A stretch of DNA of 64,000 bases from Mucilaginibacter sp. GTDB lineage: Bacteria; Bacteroidota; Bacteroidia; Sphingobacteriales; Sphingobacteriaceae. The position numbers and the translations under genes are program-made. The notes under the pieces are model-generated. The model was not told the origin of the DNA and ran no database searches. It saw only the letters and a list, made by a program, of their open reading frames with translations. Shown here piece by piece: positions 36,871-43,673 of this stretch. Each line of letters begins with the position of its first letter. Positions within the stretch are counted from its first letter, which is position 1. The stretch is from the NCBI GenBank assembly GCA_031292485.1, contig JARLHA010000010.1, positions 1 through 64,000 on the forward strand. Reading direction: 5' to 3'.

Positions 36871-36918
36871 TTTGAAGGATCATAGGATTTACTGTTTTAA
36901 ATCCTATGATCCTTCAAA
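36871..36918. repeat. Perfect 21-bp inverted repeat
   Basis: TTTGAAGGATCATAGGATTT plus A at 36871-36891 is followed by a 6-base loop and its exact reverse complement at 36898-36918. It sits in a 314-base gap between two leftward genes, close to the end of the VOC gene. It could terminate transcription of the ArsR operon, though it lacks a T run; the sequence type recurs as a dispersed hairpin in this phylum. Nothing else is recognised in the gap. Confidence 0.7.
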
Positions 36919-36932
36919 TTCTAAAAATCGTG

Positions 36933-37286
36933 TTAAGCCTGGTGGAAATTCAGTACGTTTCCGTCAGGATCTTTAACCGGCATGAATTTGCCCCACGGGG
37001 TCTCGTCTATCCTTCCCACATGGATACCCTTTGCAGTAAATTCTTCAATATCCTGCTCAAGGCTGTCGGTTTTAATAACAAAACCGTGTATGCTGCCGGG
37101 GGGCATACCCGGGAACCAGGTTACCAGGGTAATAGAAGTGTCGTGCCCGTTAAAGCCAAGCTGTACCCAGTTTTGGCCTTCGGCGAAGGGTGCTTCGGCT
37201 AAAATGGTGAAGCCCAGTTTTACATAAAATTCTTTTGATCGTTGCTGATCGGTAACAGGGATAGAGATAATTTCAATCGCTTTCAT
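36933..37286 (-). CDS. VOC family (glyoxalase/bleomycin-resistance-like) protein
   Basis: The 117-residue protein is a single VOC domain with two beta-alpha-beta-beta-beta modules: IEIISIPVTDQQRSKEFYVK at the start and HVGRIDETPWGKFMPVKDPD near the end, where DPDGNVLNFHQ is the standard closing motif. It probably acts as a metal-dependent small-molecule-modifying or -binding protein. Its start overlaps the end of the ArsR gene by 14 bases, so the three-gene operon is tightly coupled. Confidence 0.88.
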   Translation of the reverse strand: MKAIEIISIPVTDQQRSKEFYVKLGFTILAEAPFAEGQNWVQLGFNGHDTSITLVTWFPGMPPGSIHGFVIKTDSLEQDIEEFTAKGIHVGRIDETPWGKFMPVKDPDGNVLNFHQA

Positions 37287-37605
37287 TATTAGGGTGTATT
37301 TGGTTTAATAAATTCTCGAGATTTTGCAGTTTACCCTTCCAGAAATCATCGAAAAAGATAAGCCAGTTTTTTATTTCATCAAAGCCTTCGGGCTTTAATT
37401 CGCAAAAACGTTCGCGACCCTGGTCGTTGATCAGGATCAGACCGGCTTCGCAAAGTACTTTTACATGTTTGGATACAGCGGGTCGGCTCATATCAAAATT
37501 ACCGGCAAGCGCGTTAATTGATAGTTTATCCTTCGTTAGCAGCATTAGTATCCCGCGCCTGCTTGGGTCGGCAATCGCCTGGAAGGGGTCCATAACGGTT
37601 CTCAT
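37273..37605 (-). CDS. ArsR-family winged-helix regulator
   Basis: The 110-residue protein has the ArsR fold: DPFQAIADPSRRGILMLLTK, NALAGNFDMSRPAVSKHVKV as recognition helix, and LCEAGLILINDQGRERFCEL as wing. No metal-binding Cys pair (ELCVCD) is present, so it belongs to the non-metal branch that usually travels with SRPBCC (AHSA1-like) proteins. It overlaps the SRPBCC gene by four bases (ATGA). Two palindromes upstream of the operon are its likely binding sites, giving autorepression. Confidence 0.9.
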   Translation of the reverse strand: MRTVMDPFQAIADPSRRGILMLLTKDKLSINALAGNFDMSRPAVSKHVKVLCEAGLILINDQGRERFCELKPEGFDEIKNWLIFFDDFWKGKLQNLENLLNQIHPNNESD

Positions 37606-38039
37606 TTCATTTCATTTAAAATACTTATAAAACGGCGGGTAACATGCTTTTTCCAGCCAGCCTCCATAAATATACTGGTGATATAGTTTTTCCAGCCTTT
37701 AAAGCCGGTGTGTTCAAGCACCAGGAGGGTGCCGCCGGCATCAGGCGACAATGTCCAGGTGAGCAAAGTATCCAGGCTAATTACGCCAGGCCTTGGGCCG
37801 CCTTTCCAGGTGTACACCAGTTTTTGGCTGGGGATGATCTCCAGCACCTCGCAATAAACAATACCGTCGAACCCCATTTTGGGGATTGGTTTGGTATGAA
37901 AGTTAAAGCGATGGCCAACAATAGGCTTGAAATCATTTTTCATCAGCCATTGGCTTAACAGTTCGGGGTTGGTGATGCACTCCCATACCTTTTCGGGCGG
38001 ATGGGGCAGGTGCCATTTAATAACAAGGTCGCGTCGCAT
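37602..38039 (-). CDS. SRPBCC (AHSA1-like) domain protein
   Basis: The 145-residue protein has the hydrophobic-pocket SRPBCC fold: WHLPHPPEKVWECITNPELLSQWL at the start (a ligand-pocket lid pattern), YTWKGGPRPGVISLDTLLTW, and LLVLEHTGFKGWKNYITSIF at the end. It is the first gene of the SRPBCC-ArsR-VOC operon, a common arrangement in which the SRPBCC member binds or senses a small hydrophobic ligand. The actual ligand is unknown. Confidence 0.88.
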   Translation of the reverse strand: MRRDLVIKWHLPHPPEKVWECITNPELLSQWLMKNDFKPIVGHRFNFHTKPIPKMGFDGIVYCEVLEIIPSQKLVYTWKGGPRPGVISLDTLLTWTLSPDAGGTLLVLEHTGFKGWKNYITSIFMEAGWKKHVTRRFISILNEMK

Positions 38040-38044
38040 AACGT

Positions 38045-38088
38045 GTAACTTATAGGTTACGCAAATGTATATGTAACCTATGGGTTAC
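38045..38088. promoter_or_regulatory. Tandem palindromic operators of the ArsR operon
   Basis: GTAACTTATAGGTTAC at 38045-38060 and GTAACCTATGGGTTAC at 38073-38088 are two 16-base palindromes of form GTAACYTATRGGTTAC, spaced 28 bases centre to centre, with GCAAAT following each. They lie just upstream of the SRPBCC start codon. Adjacent paired palindromes before an ArsR operon are best read as repressor binding sites. Confidence 0.75.
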
Positions 38089-38143
38089 GCAAATTTTATT
38101 TTTATTTTTTTGATCGATATAAATATAACTATATCTTTAGTTT

Positions 38144-38734
38144 ATGAAAAATTTAATTATAGCCCTTCTTATTTGCGGATATTTTAGCGGTGCTGTATCC
38201 GGACAACCCATAAAAAAAGATACCAACCTTATAAAGGAGATTACAGCTATGTTTAAGGATGACCAGTTTTGGCGTAAGAAGTATATGAAAAGCAATAAAA
38301 ATGGAAAATCTGATTATGATGCTGAAACTATCCAAAAAAAATGGGCGTCAAGTGATAGCATTAACGAGCTTAAGGCAAAAGCCGTTGTTAATAAATATGG
38401 CTATCCGGGTTATACCCTGGTTGGCAAATCATCAGATACTTTCTTTTGGATCATCCAACACTGCGATGATGACATCACTTTTCAGGAACGTGTTTTAGCT
38501 TTAATGAAAACGGAAGTGGCAAAAAACAATGCCAGTAAGGAAAATTATGCTTATTTGGTAGACAGGGTTTTAGTAAACAAACATCAAAAACAAATTTACG
38601 GTACACAGGTGCGCTTTGATACGGTGACGCGTAAGTCGGCGCCATTTCCGCTAAAATATCCCAAATCGGTAAATAAACTGCGGAAGAAAATGGGGTTGGA
38701 GCCGTTGGAAGCCTATTTGAAGAGCTTTGGGTGA
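38144..38734 (+). CDS. Secreted DUF6624-type protein
   Basis: The 196-residue protein has a signal peptide (MKNLIIALLICGYFSGAVSG, cleaved near residue 21). The DUF6624 pattern follows: KYGYPGYTLVGKSSDTFFWI, IQHCDDDITFQERVLALM, ENYAYLVDRVLVNKHQKQIY and GTQVRFD. The family has no known function. It is transcribed away from the ArsR operon and could share its operator region, but the palindromes are nearer the other gene. The Crp-like regulator follows after 69 bases. Confidence 0.75.
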   Translation: MKNLIIALLICGYFSGAVSGQPIKKDTNLIKEITAMFKDDQFWRKKYMKSNKNGKSDYDAETIQKKWASSDSINELKAKAVVNKYGYPGYTLVGKSSDTFFWIIQHCDDDITFQERVLALMKTEVAKNNASKENYAYLVDRVLVNKHQKQIYGTQVRFDTVTRKSAPFPLKYPKSVNKLRKKMGLEPLEAYLKSFG

Positions 38735-38803
38735 TTTATAACGGCAGGGATTTTTTTTATAACGATTTCTTGCCGGTAATTTAGCTTTGCATAGCTTTGG
38801 TTG

Positions 38804-39376
38804 ATGTTTGATAATTTTATAAACTTTCTCCGCCTGTTTAAAAATATCCCGCAAGGCGATATTGCCCTCATTGAACATGAGTTAGGCTACCGTAAGGTTA
38901 CGGAAGGCGAAGTGCTTTTTGCCGAGGGCCAGGTTTGCCGCGAAATGTTTTTTATTTGTCGAGGCGTATTGCGTATTGTATCGCAAAACGAAAAGGGAAA
39001 TAAAATGGCTTACTTTTTTCTGAAGGAGAATCAATTTTGCAGTATCCTTAATAGCTTCAATAATAACATCCCGGCGGCGGAAGGTATTGAAGCAGCCTGT
39101 GATGCTGAACTCATCGTACTAAAAAAACAAAAACTGTCAACGCTTTACGAAAAGCTGCCCTATCTTAAAGAATTAATTACCGGAATAACTACGCAATCTT
39201 TATTGGATAAGATCCAGGTCAGGAACTCGTACCTGGGTGAAGACGCTGCAACGCGCTACCGAAACTTTTTGGTGAGGCAGCCTGACATCGCGCTTAGGGT
39301 TTCATTAAGCGATATTGCATCATACCTGGGGATTACGCAGCAATCCTTAAGCCGGATCCGCAAAAACATGCGCTGA
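38804..39376 (+). CDS. Crp/Fnr-family transcriptional regulator
   Basis: Starting at ATG 38804, the 190-residue protein has an N-terminal cyclic-nucleotide-binding-like domain (VTEGEVLFAEGQVCREMFFI, then CRGVLRIVSQNEKGNKMAYF) and a C-terminal helix-turn-helix (LSDIASYLGITQQSLSRIRK). Residues for cAMP are not conserved, and the HTH is of the compact form typical of Bacteroidota Crp-like regulators of one-gene stress or redox systems. The SDR gene 74 bases downstream on the same strand is a likely target or partner. Confidence 0.88.
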   Translation: MFDNFINFLRLFKNIPQGDIALIEHELGYRKVTEGEVLFAEGQVCREMFFICRGVLRIVSQNEKGNKMAYFFLKENQFCSILNSFNNNIPAAEGIEAACDAELIVLKKQKLSTLYEKLPYLKELITGITTQSLLDKIQVRNSYLGEDAATRYRNFLVRQPDIALRVSLSDIASYLGITQQSLSRIRKNMR

Positions 39377-39450
39377 TCGCTTTTTACCATTTGTTAAATG
39401 CTTTCCGTGCAAAGCAGGGGAACTTTGTCTTGTCATAAAAAGCAAAAAAC

Positions 39451-40197
39451 ATGAAAGACAAAGAAACACCAGCAAACAAAAATTTACACGGGAAACGTGT
39501 TGTATTGTTAGGCGGAACATCCGGGTTTGGACTGGCAACCGCATTGGCCGCCGCCGCAGAAGGAGCCGAAATAATTGTGGTATCCAGCAGGCAGCAAAGA
39601 GTGGATGAAGCATTGGCACTATTGCCGGCAGGCAGCAATGGTTACGCCGTCGATTTGAATGATGAGCAACAAATAGCTGCCTTATTTAATAAAGTTAGCG
39701 AATTTGACCACCTGATATTTACAGCAGGCGAAACATTACAGCTAAACGAATTTTCGGCCATTAAAATTGACGAAGCCAAACAGTTTTTTAATATTCGCTA
39801 TTGGGGCGCTTTAATGGCCGCCAGGTATGGCAGCTCTCATATCCGCAAAGGCGGCTCAATTACATTAACTAACGGTACCATAGGCCTGCGCCCATGGAAA
39901 GGCTGGGCGGTAGCAGCCAGCTTAACCTGCGCTATTGAAGGTTTAACCCGAGCTCTTGCTGTTGAGCTTGCCCCCATACGGGTAAATGCCGTTTGCGCGG
40001 GTATGGCACGCACCGAACTCTGGAGCAATATCGCTGAAGCCGAAAGGGAAGCAATGTTTATGGATTATGGCAGTAAACTGTTAACGGGCAGCGTTGGCGA
40101 AGCCACAGATATTGCCGAAGCCTATTTATACCTGATGAAAGGAGGCTTTAGCACAGGCCAGGTGATAGTGGTTGATGGCGGTGGTGTACTGGTTTAG
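39451..40197 (+). CDS. Short-chain dehydrogenase/reductase (SDR)
   Basis: The 248-residue protein has a classical Rossmann start (VVLLGGTSGFGLATALAAAA, with the GxxxGxG pattern), NADP-type VVSSRQQR, a central sheet with IFTAGETLQ, and the end ...STGQVIVVDGGGVLV. The usual catalytic YxxxK is not plain: the corresponding segment reads WKGWAVAASLTCAIEG, without the Tyr-Lys pair, so activity may differ from standard SDRs. It follows the Crp-like regulator, as often seen for Crp-SDR pairs. Confidence 0.85.
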   Translation: MKDKETPANKNLHGKRVVLLGGTSGFGLATALAAAAEGAEIIVVSSRQQRVDEALALLPAGSNGYAVDLNDEQQIAALFNKVSEFDHLIFTAGETLQLNEFSAIKIDEAKQFFNIRYWGALMAARYGSSHIRKGGSITLTNGTIGLRPWKGWAVAASLTCAIEGLTRALAVELAPIRVNAVCAGMARTELWSNIAEAEREAMFMDYGSKLLTGSVGEATDIAEAYLYLMKGGFSTGQVIVVDGGGVLV

Positions 40198-40215
40198 TTA
40201 ATATGATAAGATAAT

Positions 40216-40244
40216 AAGGGCGCGAAGAGGTTTTTCGTGCCCTT
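40216..40244 (+). terminator. Hairpin after the SDR gene
   Basis: AAGGGCGCGAA and TTCGTGCCCTT form an 11-bp stem (one G-T pair) 18 bases after the SDR stop. There is no long T run after it, so termination is only likely, not certain. Confidence 0.5.
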
Positions 40245-40359
40245 CCTTATGTATCTGCTCTTGGGCTAATTTCAGCTTTTATGACCACTTGTGATTTAGA
40301 TCATATTTCAGGCTAAAAGCTTTCCTTAATTTCGCCGGGTGAAAAATAAACTCGCGTAA

Positions 40360-41607
40360 TTGAAAAAGAATAAAATAGAACTGCTGTCGCCCGCGGGATC
40401 ATTTGACTGTTTGCAGGCTGCTATAAACGCAGGTGCCGATGCGGTTTATTTCGGGGTGGAGCAGTTGAATATGCGGGCAAAATCCGTTAATTCATTTGGG
40501 GTGGATGATATTGAATACGTAGCAGCCATCTGTAGTGTAAATAATGTCAGGGCCTATTTAACCTTGAATACCATCATCTACGGGCACGACCTTCAATTGC
40601 TGCGCGGCATTTTAAACGAAGTAAAAAAACACTGCATCGACGCGGTTATCGCGTCGGACTTTGCGGTGATTGAGCAATGCAGCCAGATGGGTATCCCGCT
40701 GCATATCTCTACCCAGGCTAATGTGAGCAATATTGAGGCTGTTCAGTTTTTTGCACGTTTTTCGGATGTCATCGTACTGGCAAGGGAGCTAACGCTGAAG
40801 CAGGTGCAGGATATTTGTAAAGAGGTAAAACGAAGGGATATCAAAGGAGTATCAGGCGGGCTGATAAAAATAGAGGTTTTTATTCACGGCGCTTTGTGCA
40901 TGGCCGTGTCGGGCAAATGTTATCTGAGCCTGCATACCCAAAACGCCTCGGCTAACCGGGGGGCTTGTACGCAAAACTGTCGTCGTTCCTATTTGGTGAA
41001 AGATGCCGAAACGAAGGAAGAACTGCTGATAGATAATGAATATATTATGTCGCCAAAGGATTTGTGTACGATTGGCGTGCTTGATCAGATCATCAGATGT
41101 GGTGTGGATGTGTTAAAAATTGAGGGCAGGAGCAAAGGCGCCGATTATGTGCATGTTACAACCCAATGCTACCGGGAAGCGTTGCAGGCTATCGAAAACA
41201 ATAATTATACATCCGAAAAAATTGGCGGCTGGCTAAACCGGTTGTCAACTGTTTACAACCGTGGTTTTTGGGAAGGCTATTATTTAGGGCATAAACTTGG
41301 TGAGTGGACAAGTCAGCCTGGTTCATCAGCTACCGAAAAAAAGATATACGTCGGTAAGGGCAGTAATTATTATCCAAATATAGGGGTGGCTGAATTCACA
41401 ATTGAAACAGGTACTGTCAGGCCCGGCGATACGCTGATGATCACCGGCCCGTTGTGCGGAATGGTTAAAGAAAAAGCCGGAAAGCTGTTTATTAATGGTG
41501 CCGAAGGCCTTGAAGCGGTTAAGGGAGATAAGATTACTTTCCCCTTTGGCGTAAAAGTGGGTAGCCAGGATAAACTGTATAAAATTGTAGAGGCGGTAAA
41601 TGGCTAA
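40360..41607 (+). CDS. U32-family protein, probable RNA hydroxylation enzyme (TrhP/RlhA type)
   Basis: The 415-residue protein starts at a TTG (no ATG in a suitable place) with ELLSPAGSFDCLQAAINAGADAVYFG, the U32 opening. The family Cys cluster is complete: CMAVSGKCYLSLHTQNASAN, then RGACTQNCRRSY, and IEGRSKGADYVHVTTQCYREAL after it. Although called peptidases, the bacterial members characterised (E. coli TrhP, RlhA) hydroxylate tRNA or rRNA pyrimidines with an Fe-S cluster. Its 3' end overlaps a ferredoxin gene by eight bases, which fits a need for electrons. I cannot choose tRNA or rRNA as substrate. Confidence 0.85.
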   Translation: MKKNKIELLSPAGSFDCLQAAINAGADAVYFGVEQLNMRAKSVNSFGVDDIEYVAAICSVNNVRAYLTLNTIIYGHDLQLLRGILNEVKKHCIDAVIASDFAVIEQCSQMGIPLHISTQANVSNIEAVQFFARFSDVIVLARELTLKQVQDICKEVKRRDIKGVSGGLIKIEVFIHGALCMAVSGKCYLSLHTQNASANRGACTQNCRRSYLVKDAETKEELLIDNEYIMSPKDLCTIGVLDQIIRCGVDVLKIEGRSKGADYVHVTTQCYREALQAIENNNYTSEKIGGWLNRLSTVYNRGFWEGYYLGHKLGEWTSQPGSSATEKKIYVGKGSNYYPNIGVAEFTIETGTVRPGDTLMITGPLCGMVKEKAGKLFINGAEGLEAVKGDKITFPFGVKVGSQDKLYKIVEAVNG

Positions 41608-41821
41608 AATTATCCATTACCGCAATAAATGTATTGGCTGTAATATCTGTTTTGAATTGCAGCCCGAATTCTGGCGTATGTCCAAGAAGGATGGGAAAGC
41701 CACCTTATTGCACGCCGCTGCAAAGAAGGATGTATTTATATTACCGGTAGGCGAAAGTCACTTGCAGCAAAGCCTCGAAGTAGCGAAGGCTTGCCCGGTA
41801 AACATTATAAAAGTATTATGA
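41600..41821 (+). CDS. Ferredoxin, single [4Fe-4S] cluster
   Basis: The 73-residue protein has CIGCNIC (Cys11, Cys14, Cys17) near the N-terminus and a single remote Cys in ACPVNIIKVL near the C-terminus, which together ligate one [4Fe-4S] cluster. It is smaller than two-cluster ferredoxins. It overlaps the U32 gene by eight bases and the UPF0306 gene by four, so the three are translationally coupled. Role as electron donor to the U32 hydroxylase is inferred from this coupling. Confidence 0.87.
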   Translation: MAKIIHYRNKCIGCNICFELQPEFWRMSKKDGKATLLHAAAKKDVFILPVGESHLQQSLEVAKACPVNIIKVL

Positions 41822-42240
41822 ACGAAGACATTATCAATTTTACCCGCAACCAAACTTGCGCTACCATCAGCTGCATAAACGAGATAGGCAAGCCTTATTG
41901 TTTTAACTGCTTTTATGCATTTAATAGTGAGCTGGGCCTGCTTTATTTTAAATCATCAAATGATACTTATCATTCGGGGCTGATTAAGCAAAATCCGTGT
42001 ATAGCAGGAACTATCCTGCCTGATAAATTAAAAACTATCCTGGTACAGGGAATTCAATTTGACGGTGAACTTTTACCCGGTGATCATCCGCTGTCTGCAC
42101 ATGCATCTGCAAATTATCATAAAAAGCACCCCATGGCCCTGGCCATGCATGGCGATATCTGGACGATACAGATCAACCACATTAAAATGACCGACAGCAG
42201 CAAAGGCTTTGGCAAAAAAATTACCTGGGACAGGGAATAG
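41818..42240 (+). CDS. UPF0306 (YhbP-like) protein, PNPOx-like fold
   Basis: I use the ATG at 41818 that overlaps the ferredoxin stop. The 140-residue product matches the UPF0306 family, a split-barrel relative of pyridoxamine phosphate oxidase: TRNQTCATISCINEIGKPYC, FYAFNSELGLLYFKSS, CIAGTILPDKLKTILVQGIQ and FDGELLPG. In E. coli yhbP lies next to the U32 genes yhbU and yhbV. The same grouping here supports a shared pathway, but the function is unknown. Confidence 0.75.
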   Translation: MNEDIINFTRNQTCATISCINEIGKPYCFNCFYAFNSELGLLYFKSSNDTYHSGLIKQNPCIAGTILPDKLKTILVQGIQFDGELLPGDHPLSAHASANYHKKHPMALAMHGDIWTIQINHIKMTDSSKGFGKKITWDRE

Positions 42241-42428
42241 AAAATCGAAGCTGTGGAAATTGGAAGTCGATATTAAAGTAAAATTTCTTTCTGCTTTTTC
42301 AAACCTCGCGACCAACGAGGAGTGTGGGCTGTCACCTATACTTTTTTAAAAATCAAGATAATAATGCTTAAATTTGATATTTAAAAATAAAGCACGGCGG
42401 TCAAAAAAAACAGCTAAACACAAATATC

Positions 42429-42665
42429 ATGTACACAACGTATCATTTAACATCTGCGCAGGAGATAAACTCTGATATTATCGATTCGATTAAAGCTACA
42501 TTTAAATCAAAACCTATCACTATTATAGTGGAAGAAGATGAAGACGATTTTGAACTTACAACAGAAATGAAAGGCGTTTTGGATGAACGGTTACAGGAAG
42601 ACGAAAAAACATATCTTACTGTAGGGGAATCCATAAATCAGCTCAATAAAAAATATGGCCTATAG
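42429..42665 (+). CDS. Antitoxin of a ParE-type module
   Basis: The 78-residue acidic protein (central run VEEDEDDFELT, C-terminal LDERLQEDEKTYLTVGESIN) precedes a ParE/RelE-family toxin and overlaps it by 11 bases. N-terminal residues have the short helix-strand form seen in Bacteroidota antitoxins of this kind, but I cannot name a specific family. The assignment rests mainly on its overlap and position. Confidence 0.75.
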   Translation: MYTTYHLTSAQEINSDIIDSIKATFKSKPITIIVEEDEDDFELTTEMKGVLDERLQEDEKTYLTVGESINQLNKKYGL

Positions 42666-42951
42666 AATTATTGTTTCGCCCAGGGCTCAAAAAGAAATGG
42701 AAAACGCCATTGAGTATTATGCGCTGTACAGCGTAGATGCGCCACTAAACTTCGTAACCATATTAAAACACACTTATGATATTTTAGAAAAAGACCCATT
42801 TTTAAGAATACGATACAAAAACATCAGGGCTATAAAAATTAAAAGATTCCCGTACTTGCTCTATTTTGTAATCAACGAAACGAATAACACCGTCAGGGTA
42901 CTTTCTTGCTTCCACAGCAAAAGAAATCCTAAAAAAAGGCCGGACTTATAG
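42655..42951 (+). CDS. ParE/RelE-family toxin
   Basis: The 98-residue basic protein shows the ParE fold pattern: IIVSPRAQKEMENAIEYY, then an alpha-helix pair, KIKRFPYLLYFVINETNNTV and RVLSCFHSKRNPKKRPDL near the end. Whether it is a gyrase poison (ParE) or a ribonuclease (RelE) cannot be decided; conserved RelE catalytic His/Lys residues are not complete. It forms an operon with the antitoxin before it. Confidence 0.8.
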   Translation: MAYRIIVSPRAQKEMENAIEYYALYSVDAPLNFVTILKHTYDILEKDPFLRIRYKNIRAIKIKRFPYLLYFVINETNNTVRVLSCFHSKRNPKKRPDL

Positions 42952-43075
42952 AAGGAGTGTCTACACTTTAAGCAACCGTGCTACGTAGTGACACGGAATA
43001 ACCGGTTTATTGCTAAATCCGTTAATTTGATTTATTTTGAGAGGCCTGATCGATCAACCTAAATAGATTAAAAAT

Positions 43076-43495
43076 ATGGTAGCGAATGAACCGTTAAATT
43101 CAACTCATGATATAAATCTTTTTAAAAAGCTCGTCCTTTACTTTAATGTCACGGCGTACCGGGTAGCCAGAGGTATACCAAGCGCTTTTGATTATCAGCC
43201 TAATAACCGTTCAAGGGGCTTTAGCGTTGCTATGATTGCTGTCAGCGAATATGCTACAGCAAAATTTATTTTCCCTCATATGATATATTATTATCGTCTC
43301 GGCATCCTCTTATTTGGTTTGTGTTTTCACTCTTTGATAGACTTACTTTTTGGTAAAGATATTATTATAATGGCAGGTAACTACAGAGCATATTACAATA
43401 AGTATCTTTTTTACATATATTTAGTTTTTCTTGCAACCGGATTGGTTGGAGGTTTAATGACATTAAACAACGAAATCGGTCATATACCAAATTGA
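43076..43495 (+). CDS. Membrane protein of unknown function
   Basis: The 139-residue protein has three likely membrane segments: FSVAMIAVSEYATAKFIF, YRLGILLFGLCFHSLIDLLF and YLFYIYLVFLATGLVGGLMT. The polar N-terminal section is about 50 residues. No domain recognised. It lies between the toxin module and the alpha-glucan cluster and seems to stand alone. Confidence 0.6.
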   Translation: MVANEPLNSTHDINLFKKLVLYFNVTAYRVARGIPSAFDYQPNNRSRGFSVAMIAVSEYATAKFIFPHMIYYYRLGILLFGLCFHSLIDLLFGKDIIIMAGNYRAYYNKYLFYIYLVFLATGLVGGLMTLNNEIGHIPN

Positions 43496-43522
43496 TCTTT
43501 TAGTCGAGCAACCTAACTTTTT

Positions 43523-43556
43523 CTTCCGGACTTTCCCGACTTTCGGACTTTCCCAA
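43523..43556. repeat. Dispersed GTCCGAAAG repeat, inverted copy
   Basis: CTTCCGGACTTTCCCGACTT followed by TCGGACTTTCCCA is the reverse complement form of the repeat at 1951-1980. It lies between the hypothetical membrane protein and the alpha-glucan cluster. Confidence 0.6.
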
Positions 43557-43607
43557 CTCTAACCCACAAACATTTTCTTTTTTTCCATTATCGTATCAAT
43601 TTTATTT

Positions 43608-43615
43608 TAAATTTG
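43608..43615 (+). promoter_or_regulatory. Candidate -7 element before the SusA-like gene
   Basis: TAAATTTG fits the Bacteroidota -7 consensus TAnnTTTG and lies 59 bases before the SusA-like start codon. The -33 region is T-rich but without a clear TTTG. Prediction only. Confidence 0.35.
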
Positions 43616-43673
43616 ACACGCGGTTGATAGGGAAATTTGAGGCCGCCCAATTATTTTTCAGAGAGAACCTGTT

